NCBI GenBank assembly: GCA_021018815.1
Contig: JAITYX010000006.1
Location: 2,755,001 to 2,819,000, forward strand
DNA length: 64,000 bases
Direction of reading: 5' to 3'
From: Talinum fruticosum
Lineage: Eukaryota > Streptophyta > Magnoliopsida > Caryophyllales > Talinaceae
This document shows positions 1 to 12,400 of this stretch, in pieces. Each line of letters begins with the position of its first letter. Positions within the stretch are counted from its first letter, which is position 1. The translations under genes and the position numbers were made by a program. The notes beneath the pieces were generated by a model. The model saw nothing but the letters and a program-made list of their open reading frames with translations. It did not search any database and had not been told where the DNA came from.

Positions 1-2
1 CC

Positions 3-122
3 TTTCTTCGTGTAACGACCCATGCTGCATATAGACTATATGTCTTGCCTAGTGAATCCGACGTCATTGCTAAAGTCAATAAGGGTTATGGAAACTCCAG
101 TTCTAGTTATGTCTTGGGTTGT
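3..122 (+). CDS. C-terminal end of an unidentified ORF entering from the left edge
   Basis: An open frame runs from the window edge to a TAA at about 120-122 and encodes about 39 residues, including THAAYRLYVLP and a Ser-rich SSSSYVLGC end. Composition looks coding, but no family is recognised. It lies inside the CACTA end and could be the last exon of a transposon gene. Without the upstream sequence neither frame nor function can be confirmed. Confidence 0.25.
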
Positions 123-254
123 TAAAGCGAATTAAATGGATGACCTCAACAGTTTATTCATATTAATTTGTCATATACATTATGTAAAATTTCAAATAAA
201 ATCATGTCTAATTTATGATAATGTATAATACATCAAAATTGGAAAAAAAAGAAA

Positions 255-256
<2 letters not shown>

Positions 257-291
<35 letters not shown>
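257..291. repeat. (TA)n microsatellite
   Basis: An uninterrupted AT dinucleotide run of about 35 bp inside the CACTA end. It accounts for the poly-Tyr/Ile reading frame on the opposite strand, which is not a gene. Confidence 0.9.
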
Positions 292-295
<4 letters not shown>

Positions 296-411
296 GTAAA
301 CAATTGGAAGCAAAAAAATTCTTTAAATGGGAAAGGGGTAGAGGCTTTATTGAGGGAGTTGGCAATAGAATAATTCTTTTGACTTAACTCTCTCCTTCGA
401 ACATAGCGAAA

Positions 412-804
412 ATGAGTTACAAAGCACTTCCTACTAGTTACGAGAAATTGTGCACACGCTTCAATAGGGACCGTGCCGAGCAAGCAGCCTATTGCCAATT
501 GTCGCTCGTCCCTCGTTGCGAAGATATTCTACAACCTTCGATTTATGATGTTATGGAGATGCATTTTGTAGACTTTGATGAAGCTCATGCTCTCAAACAA
601 GCTATGTTGCGTTTCGACTGGGAACTCCTTGAAACCTTGGTAGAGCACCACTTTGACCAACTTGTAAAAATACAAGCAAGCAATTCACACTCATCGGCAA
701 GTGACGCAGCGAGACGGAGGCGTCACTTCAAGCATGGGCCCTTTCTCTCGTTCTTCTCCGGTTCGAAAGAACTTACCGATGGAGAAGGGGAAGAACTTAT
801 CTAA
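412..804 (+). CDS. Hypothetical 130-aa protein, possibly a transposon-borne exon
   Basis: An ATG-to-TAA frame of 130 codons. The first two thirds are mixed polar/hydrophobic with several Cys and His and a helix-prone acidic stretch (about residues 50-85). The C-terminal third is Ser-rich, then basic (RRRRHFKHG at about 100-108), then acidic. No family is recognised. It lies between the left-edge ORF and the CACTA subterminal repeats, so it is probably carried by or left over from that element. There is no clear TATA box within 100 bp. It could equally be one exon of a split gene. Confidence 0.3.
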   Translation: MSYKALPTSYEKLCTRFNRDRAEQAAYCQLSLVPRCEDILQPSIYDVMEMHFVDFDEAHALKQAMLRFDWELLETLVEHHFDQLVKIQASNSHSSASDAARRRRHFKHGPFLSFFSGSKELTDGEGEELI

Positions 805-1142
805 GAAAAAGAAGAGGAACCTCCCTAAGAAGAAGTGAGGTTGTCCACCTCTACCCTTGCACGAACTCCAAGGAAGCAAACAAAAAGACCAAGCTCTCGA
901 ATGGTGGGCTAGAAGATTCATTATTGGACGAGAGTCAAAAGAACTAGGCTCCTAAATGTTAACTTCATCCCCGATTTTCTTGGAGGAGTAATGAACTCAT
1001 CTTGACAGATTCGTGGGCGAGATCATTGAGTTTTTATGTTGTCCACCTCTGTGTGTAGTTCTTTTTTGAAACTTTGTGGTTTAAATGATTTCAATATTTA
1101 TGCCAAAAATTCATCTCTATTTTCCTGAAGAGATGCTTTTTA

Positions 1143-1310
1143 GTAGATTGAGTTATGTGTTTGTCTTTATGATTATATTGCTTGGTTTGGAGTTCGTGCG
1201 GAGGTAGCGTGGACTGCAAATATGATGTATATATATGTTGTTCAAGCTACCTCTGCAACAACTCCAAGCAAGCAATATTGTCATAAAGACAATGACATAA
1301 CTAAATCTAA
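1143..1310. ncRNA. Long imperfect hairpin, candidate small-RNA precursor
   Basis: Two arms of about 66 nt (1146-1211 and 1241-1308) are complementary at roughly 85% of positions around a loop of about 30 nt, with scattered mismatches rather than perfect identity. Size and mismatch pattern resemble a plant MIR or siRNA foldback. Neither arm matches a conserved plant miRNA I recognise. One arm shares a 13-nt word (GCACGAACTCCAA, complement strand) with 856-868, just downstream of the 412-804 ORF. This suggests origin by inverted duplication of nearby sequence. Expression is unknown. Confidence 0.35.
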
Positions 1311-1654
1311 TACAAAAGTATGACTTTGGGTAAATAGATATGAACTTTTTCACATAAGTAATGAATAAGTACTCTTTGTATTATAATTTCACATGTGTAA
1401 TATATTCATTACTCGTAACTTAATGTAAAGATTTATGGAATTGTGTTTTTGAATTTATTCAATGGTACTTGTTGTGGTTGTAATAAGTGGGAAATTTACC
1501 CTCTTATATTGTAAGTTGTGATGTATTATAAGTTGTGATGTATTTGTAAAATTATGGTCGTTAGTTGTTTATGTATAAGTTGTGATGTATTTTGTACAGG
1601 GGTATGGAAAAAACAAAAAGAAAACTATTTAAAAAAATTAGGCATATCACAACG

Positions 1655-1943
1655 GATCTTACATTAGAATCGTCTTCATATGCCCCTGCCTACGGGACGT
1701 AGAACCGTCATCATAGTTAATATGCCCCTGCCTACAGGACATATGACGACAGCTTCTAGTATAAGAACCGTCGTCAAAGTTAATGTATGATGACAATTCT
1801 TACATCTGAACCGTCGTCATAAGTAACATTTAACTACGGTTTTGAACCGTAATAAAAGATGGTACATATAATCATGGACACATACACGATGCCGATTAAC
1901 CGTTGTTAAAGGTCATTTTTAAAAGCTGGTTCATGTAGTAGTG
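1655..1943. repeat. CACTA subterminal repeat array and terminus
   Basis: Several copies of a GAACCGTCGTCAT-like motif occur in both orientations, with a duplicated unit ATATGCCCCTGCCTAC at about 1678 and 1721. The array ends at TAGTG (1939-1943). Such arrays bind the CACTA transposase. Confidence 0.55.
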
Positions 1944-2530
1944 TAACATTTGTTCACATAATTTTTTAATTTTATTATGGTCATAATTTTGTAACATAAT
2001 AAACAAATTCACATAAATATTAATTACAATTTAAATATAACAAGAATATACATATATATAGAAAAACTTACAATTTGCTTCACTTCTATATTGATTTATA
2101 CACTTCCAATACCCCTATAAATATATTGAAAAAATAATAATTTTAAACACATAGTTAACAAAATATTCATCTAATCAAAATATACAAAATGAAATAAAAA
2201 ATATTTCACAATTAGATAAGACAACCTTACTATATTTTCTTCACTTTAATGTTCACAAACTACCTTTAATTAAAATTTTCAATTTTTTGACAATGTGAAA
2301 ATGAAATGATGTAAGTAACTTGTGAAATTTATAGATATTTATAAAGCAAAAATACACACAAAAAAAATAAAATACAAAAGTAACCATTTTAGTATTACCG
2401 TTATAGAAAAACAAGAAAAGACAAAAATTACAATGGCTAAATAGCCGTTGTACACAATTCCATTCTGTAGGCAAATTAATTATCACCGGCCCACTCCACC
2501 AATAACAAATTGCCATGTCGATCGCGGGTG
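1944..2530. other. AT-rich intergenic stretch, nothing recognised
   Basis: About 590 bp of AT-rich DNA with short ORFs that look like shadows. No repeat, RNA gene or promoter can be supported. Confidence 0.6.
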
Positions 2531-2630
2531 TCCGCTTCCCGGACTACACAGACCGGGCCCACGCTCGCATCCGATGTGGGACGTCGTGCCTTAGGCGACG
2601 CGCCACATCGGATGCACTTTCCGGACACGC
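2531..2630. promoter_or_regulatory. GC-rich palindrome containing a plant snRNA USE-like box
   Basis: Inner arms of about 13 bp (about 2568-2580 and 2602-2614) form a palindrome on CATCCGATGTGG/CCACATCGGATG. Outer partial arms contain GTGTCCG and CGGACAC. On the minus strand GTCCCACATCG (2572-2582) matches the plant snRNA Upstream Sequence Element RTCCCACATCG exactly. No correctly spaced TATA box follows on that strand. On the plus strand a TATA-like GGTATAAAAG lies at about 2656-2665, too far from the partial USE for a standard snRNA promoter. It may be a regulatory relic or part of a small repeat. Confidence 0.3.
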
Positions 2631-3408
2631 CCAGTGCTGCAAAAGAGTTTATTGGGTATAAAAGTTCTTTTAAAAAACTTTCCACCATACAATACAATTC
2701 AAACAACTAATTGGCATAAAAAGAGATTATGCGCTCCGGTTATATGTTTATAACTCTAAATAGCTCTCCGTTATAAGGGATGAATTGAAAAAAAAAAAAA
2801 TCTACCTCCTATTTTTTAATGAAGAGAAAAGGATCCAAAAAATGAATTTGGAACTTCTTAAAGAATTTTTAAGAAAATAGACAACAACAAATAACGGTAC
2901 TTAAGTTATTTGCCACACCCACACGGCCAAGATTTTTTTTTTTTTTTTTTTTGGTGTGTGTTTGGGCTGGGCTTTGGTATAATCAACTCTCTTTCCTAGG
3001 TTAATACTATTAATAATAATATTGCGCTCTCCCAAACCAAAACCACGAAACCAGAAAAGGGGAGGACTCGGAGAGAGAGAGAGAGAGGAAAAAGGAAAAG
3101 AAAAAACAAAGAAAAATTCCTTCGTTAATCAACTCGGAAATTTTGAAATTAGAGAAACAGAGAGAAGATCAAAATCAAATATTCAAATTGGGTTTCCCGG
3201 CATCGCCGCGGAGTCAGCAAGTCCAACAACACTGAGTCTTCATCAATTTCTTCCTCTGAGATCAGATTCCGCAAAGCTCTAGGGTTTCAGTGATAGCTGC
3301 TAAATTCCGTTCGAGTTTGATCCAATTGGGTAGGTTAATTGTGAGGGAATTTCTCCTTTTCGATTCGAATTCGAGATTGGTCTATTTGGGTTGTGTTCAA
3401 TTGAGTAG
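2631..3408 (+). promoter_or_regulatory. Upstream region and probable 5' UTR of the bromodomain gene
   Basis: AT-rich DNA with a poly-T tract at about 2933-2952 passes near 3010 into a GA/CT-rich stretch typical of plant 5' UTRs, with a (GA)n run at about 3071-3088 and the motif CTAGGGTTTCAG shortly before the ATG. Transcription probably starts near 3000-3040, but no single TATA box is convincing. The reading frame at 3022-3282 is likely UTR, not protein. Confidence 0.4.
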
Positions 3409-6400
3409 ATGAAGCGGAAACGGGGGCATAAAAAGAGCAAGAGCAAGAAACTCCCCTTGGCAGCTGCAATGGAGACATCCGCTAATCAGGAGGAGGAGAT
3501 GAGCGCAGGTTCCGAGGAAAACTCGGGTTCTGATGAGGAGAATGATGATAAGGTTGAAGATGAAGCTGAGGTAGAACCTGAAGTAGAAACCCAGAACCCC
3601 AAGATCGAAACCCCACCTGAGAGGGTGGAAAAGGTGGCCAATATAAGGCCTGATGGAGTGATTGAGAGGCCTCCAACTACTGCTGTTTATGGGCGTGTGA
3701 AGGTGAAGCTCAAGACGTCGAAGCCTATTCCGATTGAGCCACAAATTCCCTCTTCTGAAGCTCCGATTACTACTAGGAGTGATGCTAATAAAGGGAGTCA
3801 GCAAGTTAGTATTGATAAGCCAGCAAGTGGCGATAAGCAACAAGGGGGCGTGGTTCCTGAGAAGGTGGAAGAGAGTGCTAATTCGATGCCCGAGGGGAAG
3901 AAATCGGGGGAATTAAGATAGTTTCGATGAAGGGTCTTAGCCCACCAGCTGTGAAAGAGAGTAGCCCTGTTGGGGTATCAATGGAGGAAAAGGAAGAGCA
4001 AGAGGCGAAGGTGCCGGAGCCAAGGCCAAGGTACAATAATAAGAAAGAGTTAGAGGCTTCCCTTGAGGTATGAATTTAATGGTTTTTGTGTGGCATTGTG
4101 CTTTGAATTGAGGGGTCACGGGTGTGAAGATTTCAGGTCCCTTTTGGCTAATGTGGTTGTGTATGCTTTGTTTGGGGTTACTAGGTGATCAAGAAGGTGA
4201 TGAAAATGGATGCTGCTGAACCTTTTAATGTGCCAGTGAATCCAATCGAGCTTGGCATACCAGTAAGTCAAATGAGCTATTTTGGTCTCATGTATCCAGA
4301 TTTTTGGTTTTCTATTGGATTAATACTTAGAATGATGTTAGTTTCATGCTTTTATATTTGTGTTGATTAAATGAAATAATTCTGAGGCAACAAAGAGATT
4401 GAAGTCAATGAACTAGAGGGAAGTAACTGGTTAGGGTGGGTGCATAACCTGAGGGATAGGAATTAAGTGCCTTTTGGAACATGTGAGAAGCCAGCCATGG
4501 ACTTAGCTGAAGATAAAAAGGCGGTTCTGGGGCTGTTGTCCTGTAGGATAGCTTGTGTCTTATGGTTTTCGCTTTTCATGAATGGTCAGGGGCTGTTGTG
4601 ATTTTTATGCTCTTTCCTAAATTGACTACCTTGTTCTAGGAAGGGCAAAAATTTTGAAATATAGAACTCTTCTTCTACAGTATTCTTTTTTTTTTTTTTT
4701 TTTTGGTAGTAAGCTTTCTTGCTCATTGTGAATTTTGAAATGGCTCTGTGTTTCTTAAATGTCTGCCTGCCAAGGCAAGCACATACTAATGAAGCTGGAG
4801 CCCTAAATTTCAGCAGGCAACAACCCTTTTATAATTATAGCTGTAGTGTTTTACAAATCAATTGATAATATGTGTAAATAGAATGCTGTGCAAACTGTGT
4901 TGCTCTGTAGTATGTGTAATATGTTTCTGATATTATTTTCTTGCACCTTAAACTAGGACTATTTTGATATCATTGATACACCGATGGATTTTGGTACCAT
5001 ACGCAGCAATCTTGAAAGTGGAACCAAGTACATGGATTCTGAGGATGTATACAAGGATGTACAGTACATATGGAATAATTGCTATAAGTATAACAATAAG
5101 GGTGATTACATTGTGGACCTCATGAAACGGGTCAAAAGAACTTTATGAAATATTGGGTGGCAGCTGGCTTATACACTGAACAAACGAGGAAGACAAGTGG
5201 TAAAGTAACCCCCTCTCCGAGTTATTTTCCTGAGTGTTTGACCATTTGGGTCAGAGAGAATATATAATTGTTTAACAAGAGTTTATGCCCTTTTTTCCCT
5301 TCATCAGATCTTGAACTTTGATAACTATCCAGTGAACATTTAGGATAGCATTATCTATTTTTCTGGACATAGATTATTTCTTGCTGTAAAATGTCTATTT
5401 TAGAATATTTATTTTGTTGTCATAATCTTTTTCGTGTCATGAAAGGGATATTGTACTAGAGGCATAATTGTTTGTGATTTGTGTTTATTAATAGCTGTAT
5501 TTTTGCTTTTAAAGTTTTATTGAAGTCATTGGGACTCCTTGAATGACTTATGGTTTATATCTTGTTTGGCATGTAATTGGAGGAACTAGTAGGAATGAAG
5601 GGAGAGAATCATGGAATTGGGGAGGTACCTTGGTTGAGTAAACAAGAACCAAAATGACATCTTGAAAGTGGCATATTCCTATAATCTTTCTACTTGTTTT
5701 TCCTATGCCTGAGCGTGTGAGGGATGTGCCGTGCTTGTGAGGTATAGATTGTATGTATGAAACATAAACTGGGGGCATATTGAGATAGATAAAACATCTT
5801 TAGGCCAATGTTATTGCTGCTGATGCCTTTGGCAATAACAAGGAAACTCCTGAAATTGGGATAGTGAGAAATGGATATGTTCTTTTATTGCCCTATTAAT
5901 CTGATAGCTGCTACAATTCTTGGTTCTTGCTCATGTGTGTGTGTGTGTAGATATATATATATAGACACACACACACACACACACACAGAGGCTCAAGATG
6001 TCTATCTAGATTTGATGTCTGAATCTGTCACCTTATACCAAACAATAGATTTGGTGTGGCATCAATTGAGCTCTGGGCCTCTGTACTTTCATTTTCTTAA
6101 TGTTGTACTCTGTTCTGTTGGTTCGCAGTTAGCATGTCTGGACCCTTTTTTCCCTTATTGTGCATATGAGTGAAAGCTGTCACCTGATAATATGCGGAGT
6201 CTGTATGATTCTAGAGATGATCACAATGTGGATCAACCGAACTCCCCCTTGGGAAAACATGGGATGCAAACAAGGACAAGAGTCCCACCCTCAAGGGAGA
6301 GTGACTTCCCAATGTTGCAGGCTGTGTCCATGTATGACCTATAGGTTTCAGTGACATGTGCCTGAACCATTTATTTTCTTGAAATCAAGAATTCAGTTGT

Positions 6401-9400
6401 GAACGACCTATATCTAAATTGAGGCCAGGAAAAAAAAAAAGAAAAAGTCAGCATTCAAATATTCTGATAATAGTTGTAAACATTTCATCATTACACCTGT
6501 TGGTTTTCAGCCATCTCCTTCTCTGACTTTGAGCAATTGTTTCATCGTCTTCTTTTTTTCTTTCCTCATCCATTGTGAAGTTCAGAAGTTTTTTCTCCTT
6601 TATATTGCTTCTGCCCTTTTTCTACTGTTTGTGTTCTGACTTTTTATTTTGCTACAAGTGGCACTGACCTGGTTTCAAGATGATACCAAATGAGCTCAAC
6701 TCATGGATGAAACATGGCCTTTGATATGAGTGCTTCATTTGCACATCCAAAATTTTATCCTGAGCAGCCCCCCCAACAAAAAAAAACACTTGTTTCAATT
6801 AAGCTTCATATCGGGAGTAGAAAAATTGTTTGGCTGGGTGCCCTTTTCCTCCAAATTGAGGCCATGTATACTTTTCCTCCAAAATGAGGCCATGTATATT
6901 TTTCCACCAAATTGTGGCCACGTATTATTAAAGATGATATGAAATGAGCTCAACTCGCAGGTGAAACATGGCCTTCAATCTGCGTGCTTCATTTGCAATC
7001 CAAAATTTTATCTTGAGCCCCCCTCAAAAAAAAAAAAAAAAAGAAAAGAAGAGAAGGTAGTGTTTCAATCAAGCCTCATTTAAGGGAGGAGAAAAATTGT
7101 AGGGGTGTAGATTTCCCTAGATCCCACAGAAGCGGGACCTACATTGGGAGTTCTTTGGGGAGGAGAAAATGTTTGGTTGGATGCCCTTTTCCTTCAAATT
7201 GAGCCTATGTATAATAAAGCTTAAGAATCCAAAGGTCAAACGCTTATATCCCATATTCGTCCAATCCTTATTCTGGATATGAGCAGCATATGTATGTATT
7301 CCTTGGACAATATGTATATACTGTTGAAGTGCCAAGTAATAAGTTCTTAGTATGCTAGACCTTCATTGTCTTCAGTCATACATTCTAGATTGTCCTTACT
7401 TATAATACCTTAGTCATCCTTATCCCTACCCTAAAGTCTTGCCTTGGCTGGAGATGATTCCATGAATCTAGATTGAAAAAATTGGCTATCACTTCATACC
7501 AAAAGAAGTACAGGGCATTTTGGGGGCGTTTTGATTGATTGCTGTCTTGGAGCATGTACTTGATGTGTTTGTGTGAATTAGATTGGGGGAAAAAAAGAAT
7601 ACTAATCATTCTATGATCACTCTCAAGGGTCAGTTCACACACTTTTCTTGTAGATAAGACCTAGAGCCTTTGGCCCTAGTCTCCTAATCTCCAAACCTTT
7701 CATTATATTGACTTAGCTGCTTTTATAATAGCTTTACTTCAACTATGCTTTCCCTTTGAACCCTGCCATATACATCTTTTCTTATGTATTAGCATATTTG
7801 TTTCCACTGCCAATCTCCTCGCAAATGGTGCTTTGCATCCCAAAATTTGTCTAATTCACGTAGACCAATGTTTTATATGTTTTGTGTTTGCTCTTTATTT
7901 TTGTTGCCTGATTGCTTCATACCCAAAGTCAGTGGTATTTACCTTTCGGACTCCTGTTGTTTAGGCGGTGACAGCATCCCAATGGATGAGGCAGCAACAT
8001 CAAGTCATGGAAAGAAACTTAAACGAGGAAAGGGGTATGTTTTTGCAGTCAGAATTGGAGAATTAATAGCCTTCAAGTAGTTAGCAACCATGTCCTTTTC
8101 CTCTCAGATTTAAAGATTGTTTCTCTTCATTAATATTTGGCTTCTTATTAATGTTCTATAGTTCTACAAAGCTAATACATGCCATTCTCTTCACAAACAA
8201 TATATGATCTATGGTTTTAAATTTGAGCACGATGTACATGGCAACGCTAGATATAGCATTTGTTACTACTTCCTAATATGCACTCGAAAAATTTAGGAAC
8301 AGAATTTTTTGTCAAAAATGATTCGCAAGCAGAAAAAGAGAGTGAATGTGGAACTTTTATCTTGAATTGTTAATTTCCAAGGAAAACAGTACTGTATGGA
8401 GGAAAATGACTATCATAGTGATAGGTTTGATGTAATTTGTGCTTGAGTTGGCAGGGGCTGATTTTAAAAACTCAGCCATACATTATTTTTTGTGGGCCTC
8501 AGGGAGTGCTAAAGTGCATAATGTCATAATGCCATGCTTTTAACAGTTCGTGCTTTTGAATGTCCAGCATTCTTAACTGCCTTATCCTACACACTCATAC
8601 ATTGAGGTGCTGTATTATTCCTTGGATCCTTGCTTATGTGTTTTTGTTATGTTGTGAAGTGGATGTGATTTGTTCCAAGGATTGTGAGTTAAAATACACA
8701 CTTACAGATGTCATTCCCTTGCTGGAAAAAATTATTCATGCAGAGTTAAGCGTCATAAAGATGATTGTATGTGTGCCATATGCATTATGAAGCGCCGCAG
8801 AAAGGAGCGTGAGGCACGTGAAGCTCAGGAGGCACGCGAAGCTGGAGCTCAAGCTACTCCATCTCAGACAGAAGTTACAAAGAGTAGTCTGCCTCAAGAA
8901 TACAAGCATGAGGTTGGTGTCATATTTGTGATAACATTCTGCTTTTTGCAATTTACTTACCTGCAATCTTGCTCCACTTCTCTGATCCTGTGTCCTGCAA
9001 ACAATGGGGTCTGCATTGAGGTGCTGGTGGTGTCCTGTACCTGCTTTTTGCAATTATTTTTGCAATTTAGTTATCTGCAATCTGTCGCCATATTTCGAGG
9101 TTGAGTGGAGTCCATTTGCAGCTTTCTTGCAAAGCGTTGCTTCTACCCAAAACTAGCTAAAAACCCATGCTACGCATGGGTCTTAAAATTTATAATAAAA
9201 ATGTGGTTTTTTTGGTACGAGATTGTTGGCTAATCGCACATATCTCAACTGTTTTAGGCAGATTTACTTGATAACCCTTTTTCCATGTATATGTGATTGT
9301 AAAACTGTTTTGAAAATCATTTAACTTTACCTCATCTCACTCAGTTATCTAAGGCAGAAAATTATCATCATTCAAATGATAAGGCTAATTTCTTTTAAAT

Positions 9401-12400
9401 ATGCAATGGAAAAAGGTAGAAGAGAAAAGTTTAAGGAAGCACCATGTGTAGCTACTACTGCAACTGCAATAGGTATATTTTGGTGGTTTACTAAGTCCTG
9501 AATCAATTAGTGAACCAATTGAATCTATACGATAAGTTCAGCTTTTGGGAGGTTCTTGTCTTCATAAACCAAGCTCAATTAGTTGAGGTGTTTGAACTTT
9601 TGTTCCAACTTTTCCTCCCTCTCTCGAGGGGTATGGGACACAAAAGTTGAACCAAAGTTATGATTGAACCACTGCAATTGTATAAAACGCATTTCACTTT
9701 ATGTTTACCAATTTTTCTTTTTCCTGCCCGGACAGTTGGACCTAAGTTTGGTTCAACTATTGCTATTGCTTTATGCTTGATTATGTCCTAAAATTCTAAT
9801 TAGTTTAGTAAACTGAAAAACAGTTATAACTCATATTTGTATCTTTGAAGTCATCCAAAAGGCATGATAATCAGGAAAAGTAATTATAAAATGCAAGAGC
9901 ATCAAAATTCATGAATACCTTTATATAATACCTACATGGTATGATTGGAGAGAAGTTAAAATAAGTGGGATGGGAATGCTATATTTAGGGAAGATAAGGA
10001 AAATGTAATGTGAAATAGTGCCTTGTAGCAATCAAACAATAGAGTGATGTTACTTGCAAATGTGTAGAATTAGAGGGGAAAAAATTGAATATTATGTTTT
10101 ATCCAGCAAAAGCCTTTGATGCTGATAGTTCTAGTTCATGTAAAAGGGATAAAGTTTTCTAATATAATGGAGCAGCATCCATGATCATGATCATATCAAG
10201 GACATATAAATTACTCCTATAATCATCTATGTATATTAGGATTATTGGATTACTATGGGAATTAAAACTGGCCTTGATCTCACTCTGTTTATATGTAAGA
10301 ATACTTGAAAAATCTGATGACCTGGCCCAATTCCAATAACCAAGAGTGCTAACAAGAAGATGGAGAAACGCATGATAGACAGACAAGGATGTGAAGAGGA
10401 AAATGGAAAGGGTTAAATATAAGAAGTCTAAATTTAACAAACGCTACATTAACTAAAAGTAACTTAGGCTCGTTTATTATTAAATGGCGATGTATCTAGT
10501 AGAATAAGTCATACTTATCTAATGAACCAATAAAATTCGAAAAGTTCATATGTCAACTTGGTACATCTGATCTGGATCTCCTTAGTTCCTGCTAGTTTAT
10601 GGAAAATGAGGACATCTGGTGGATTTTCGTAAATGATGACGAACCAATTAGTCATGAAATATGAAAATAACGTCTAAAATCCTGCCACGAGTGCATTATA
10701 ATGTTAACTGGCTGCTGTAAAGCAAAATATTTCGTACGTGACATCTTTTAATTTCTTGTCTTCAAAAATCATAATAATTCTTTGTTGTTTTTCTTTGTCA
10801 TGGGTATGTCTCTTGCTGCTTTTATGGATTGCCACTTTAAGGAGAATTCACATGTAGAAAGTCCCTTTGGTGAGGACACATCATCCTATATGGAGACTTC
10901 TCCAGACAATGATGCTGATGTTGAAATGGAAGACGGAGAGGAGACAAGGCTGGAGGGTGTTGCCTCCCAGTATGATGATGAGCAGAAGCTGCATGATAAT
11001 AGAATGGAGCTCCATGATAAGTCCGATAGATCTGAGGATGTGTCAGAGAAGTCACAGAGAAGTGACAAAGTTGACATTGAATCGTATTCTCGTGTTGAGG
11101 CCCAAGTCCAGGATGAATCAACTGGTGGAATCAAGGGTTATGCTCAGGGACAGTCATCGATGGAAGGGCAACTTGCAGGACATCTGCAACAGAGACATGA
11201 GGTAATGAGCTCTCTCTATCTGGGTGTGCATTCATGTCTTCCTGCACATTTTGGGTTTAATTACCAGCAGACTTTACGTTCTGAAGTTAATTTTTGTAAT
11301 GTGCAACTCTTTGAGACAAAAATGAAAGCATGACTTCTTGTCCCACTTTCTCTACCTCATAAATGACGGTGCTCATGATATGTCATGCATGATCTGAGCA
11401 ACCACAAATTATGCGTGGTACTTTCAGAAGACTGACTGGCTAGAAGAATTAAGAGGGAGTAAGTATGTTCTGAGTTTTCCTGGTAATGTACTGACGATGC
11501 CCTTACGGACTCTAGTTTCCTGGGTTCAAATCCTAAGAGGTAAAAGTTCTTGTTGTTTGAGGGGATCTGCGGGAGTCAACAGGTTCCCTTGTAGGCTAGT
11601 TCCATTAGGCCTACTTTTGTCCCTGTGCTCCTGTGCCCATTGACAATCCACTGGGTCACCCTGCTTTATTTTTTATTTTTTATTTTTTTGGGGGGAGCTT
11701 AAGTTCCTCTTCCAAAAAGAAGAAAACAGATGATTGTGATTGTAATTTGTATTGTCTCTTTTTCTGCTATTTCACATGTTTTGACCTTAGATATTTAATT
11801 GAAGGCATTATCAGCATCTTTATTAAGTGCCTCGGCAGTACAAGCACCATTTTGGCTTAATTGTATGTCATGTGCTTAGACATCTATATTGTTAAAAAAC
11901 CAATTAATGTTATGCTATTGCAGCTACTGGAACTGGAAAAGAAGCGTCAAAAGTTAAGATTGTTGGAGACTTTTCGCGATCTTGAAAACCCGATGCTCTC
12001 AGGTTTATGTGGAGCTCTTTTCCCTAGCAACCCTAGAAGTATCTGGAATGGACCAAACTCACTCGTTCAACGCCAGAAATTACACCATAGAGGAAGTGGC
12101 ATTCATGAAGCTGTTGCCTCATTCATGACACTCCCTGTAAATCTGCCTCTTCTCTGAAGTAAAATTTAGTGCTTCATTTTCTGCATATCCCTTGGTGGTT
12201 GGGGAACTAATCTCGGCATTTTGGTGTTACAGTTATGTGATCACTTCAATATGTTGTGTTCATTGTGATGCCGACGAAACATAGCAATAGGTTTTAGAAG
12301 AGTTGGAAGGTATTAACAGGCAATGCGGAGCAGTAAATCCAAGCATTCTGAGAGCATTGTGTAATATAGGTGAGCTGACTGAGATTTTAAACTGTATGTT

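Larger units (their letters stand above)
1..1943. mobile_element. One end of a CACTA (En/Spm-like) DNA transposon
   Basis: The stretch ends with TAGTG at 1939-1943, the inverted form of the CACTA terminus, followed by TAA, a possible 3-bp target duplication. Just inside lie repeated short motifs of the type ACCGTCGTCAT in both orientations, as in subterminal arrays of plant CACTA elements. The opposite CACTA end is not in the window, so the element runs off the left edge. The ORFs inside are not recognisable as TNP2 transposase. The call rests on terminus plus subterminal repeats. Confidence 0.55.

Noticed and set aside
208..498. 96-aa minus-strand ORF at the left edge
   Set aside because: Driven by the (TA)n repeat giving a Tyr/Ile run; no coding character.
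2656..2710. snRNA gene downstream of the USE-like element
   Set aside because: USE-to-TATA spacing is wrong for both Pol II and Pol III plant snRNA genes, and no snRNA-like sequence follows.
8736..9053. Minus-strand ORF opposite bromodomain exon 5
   Set aside because: Shadow of the real exon; composition and splice structure favour the plus strand.
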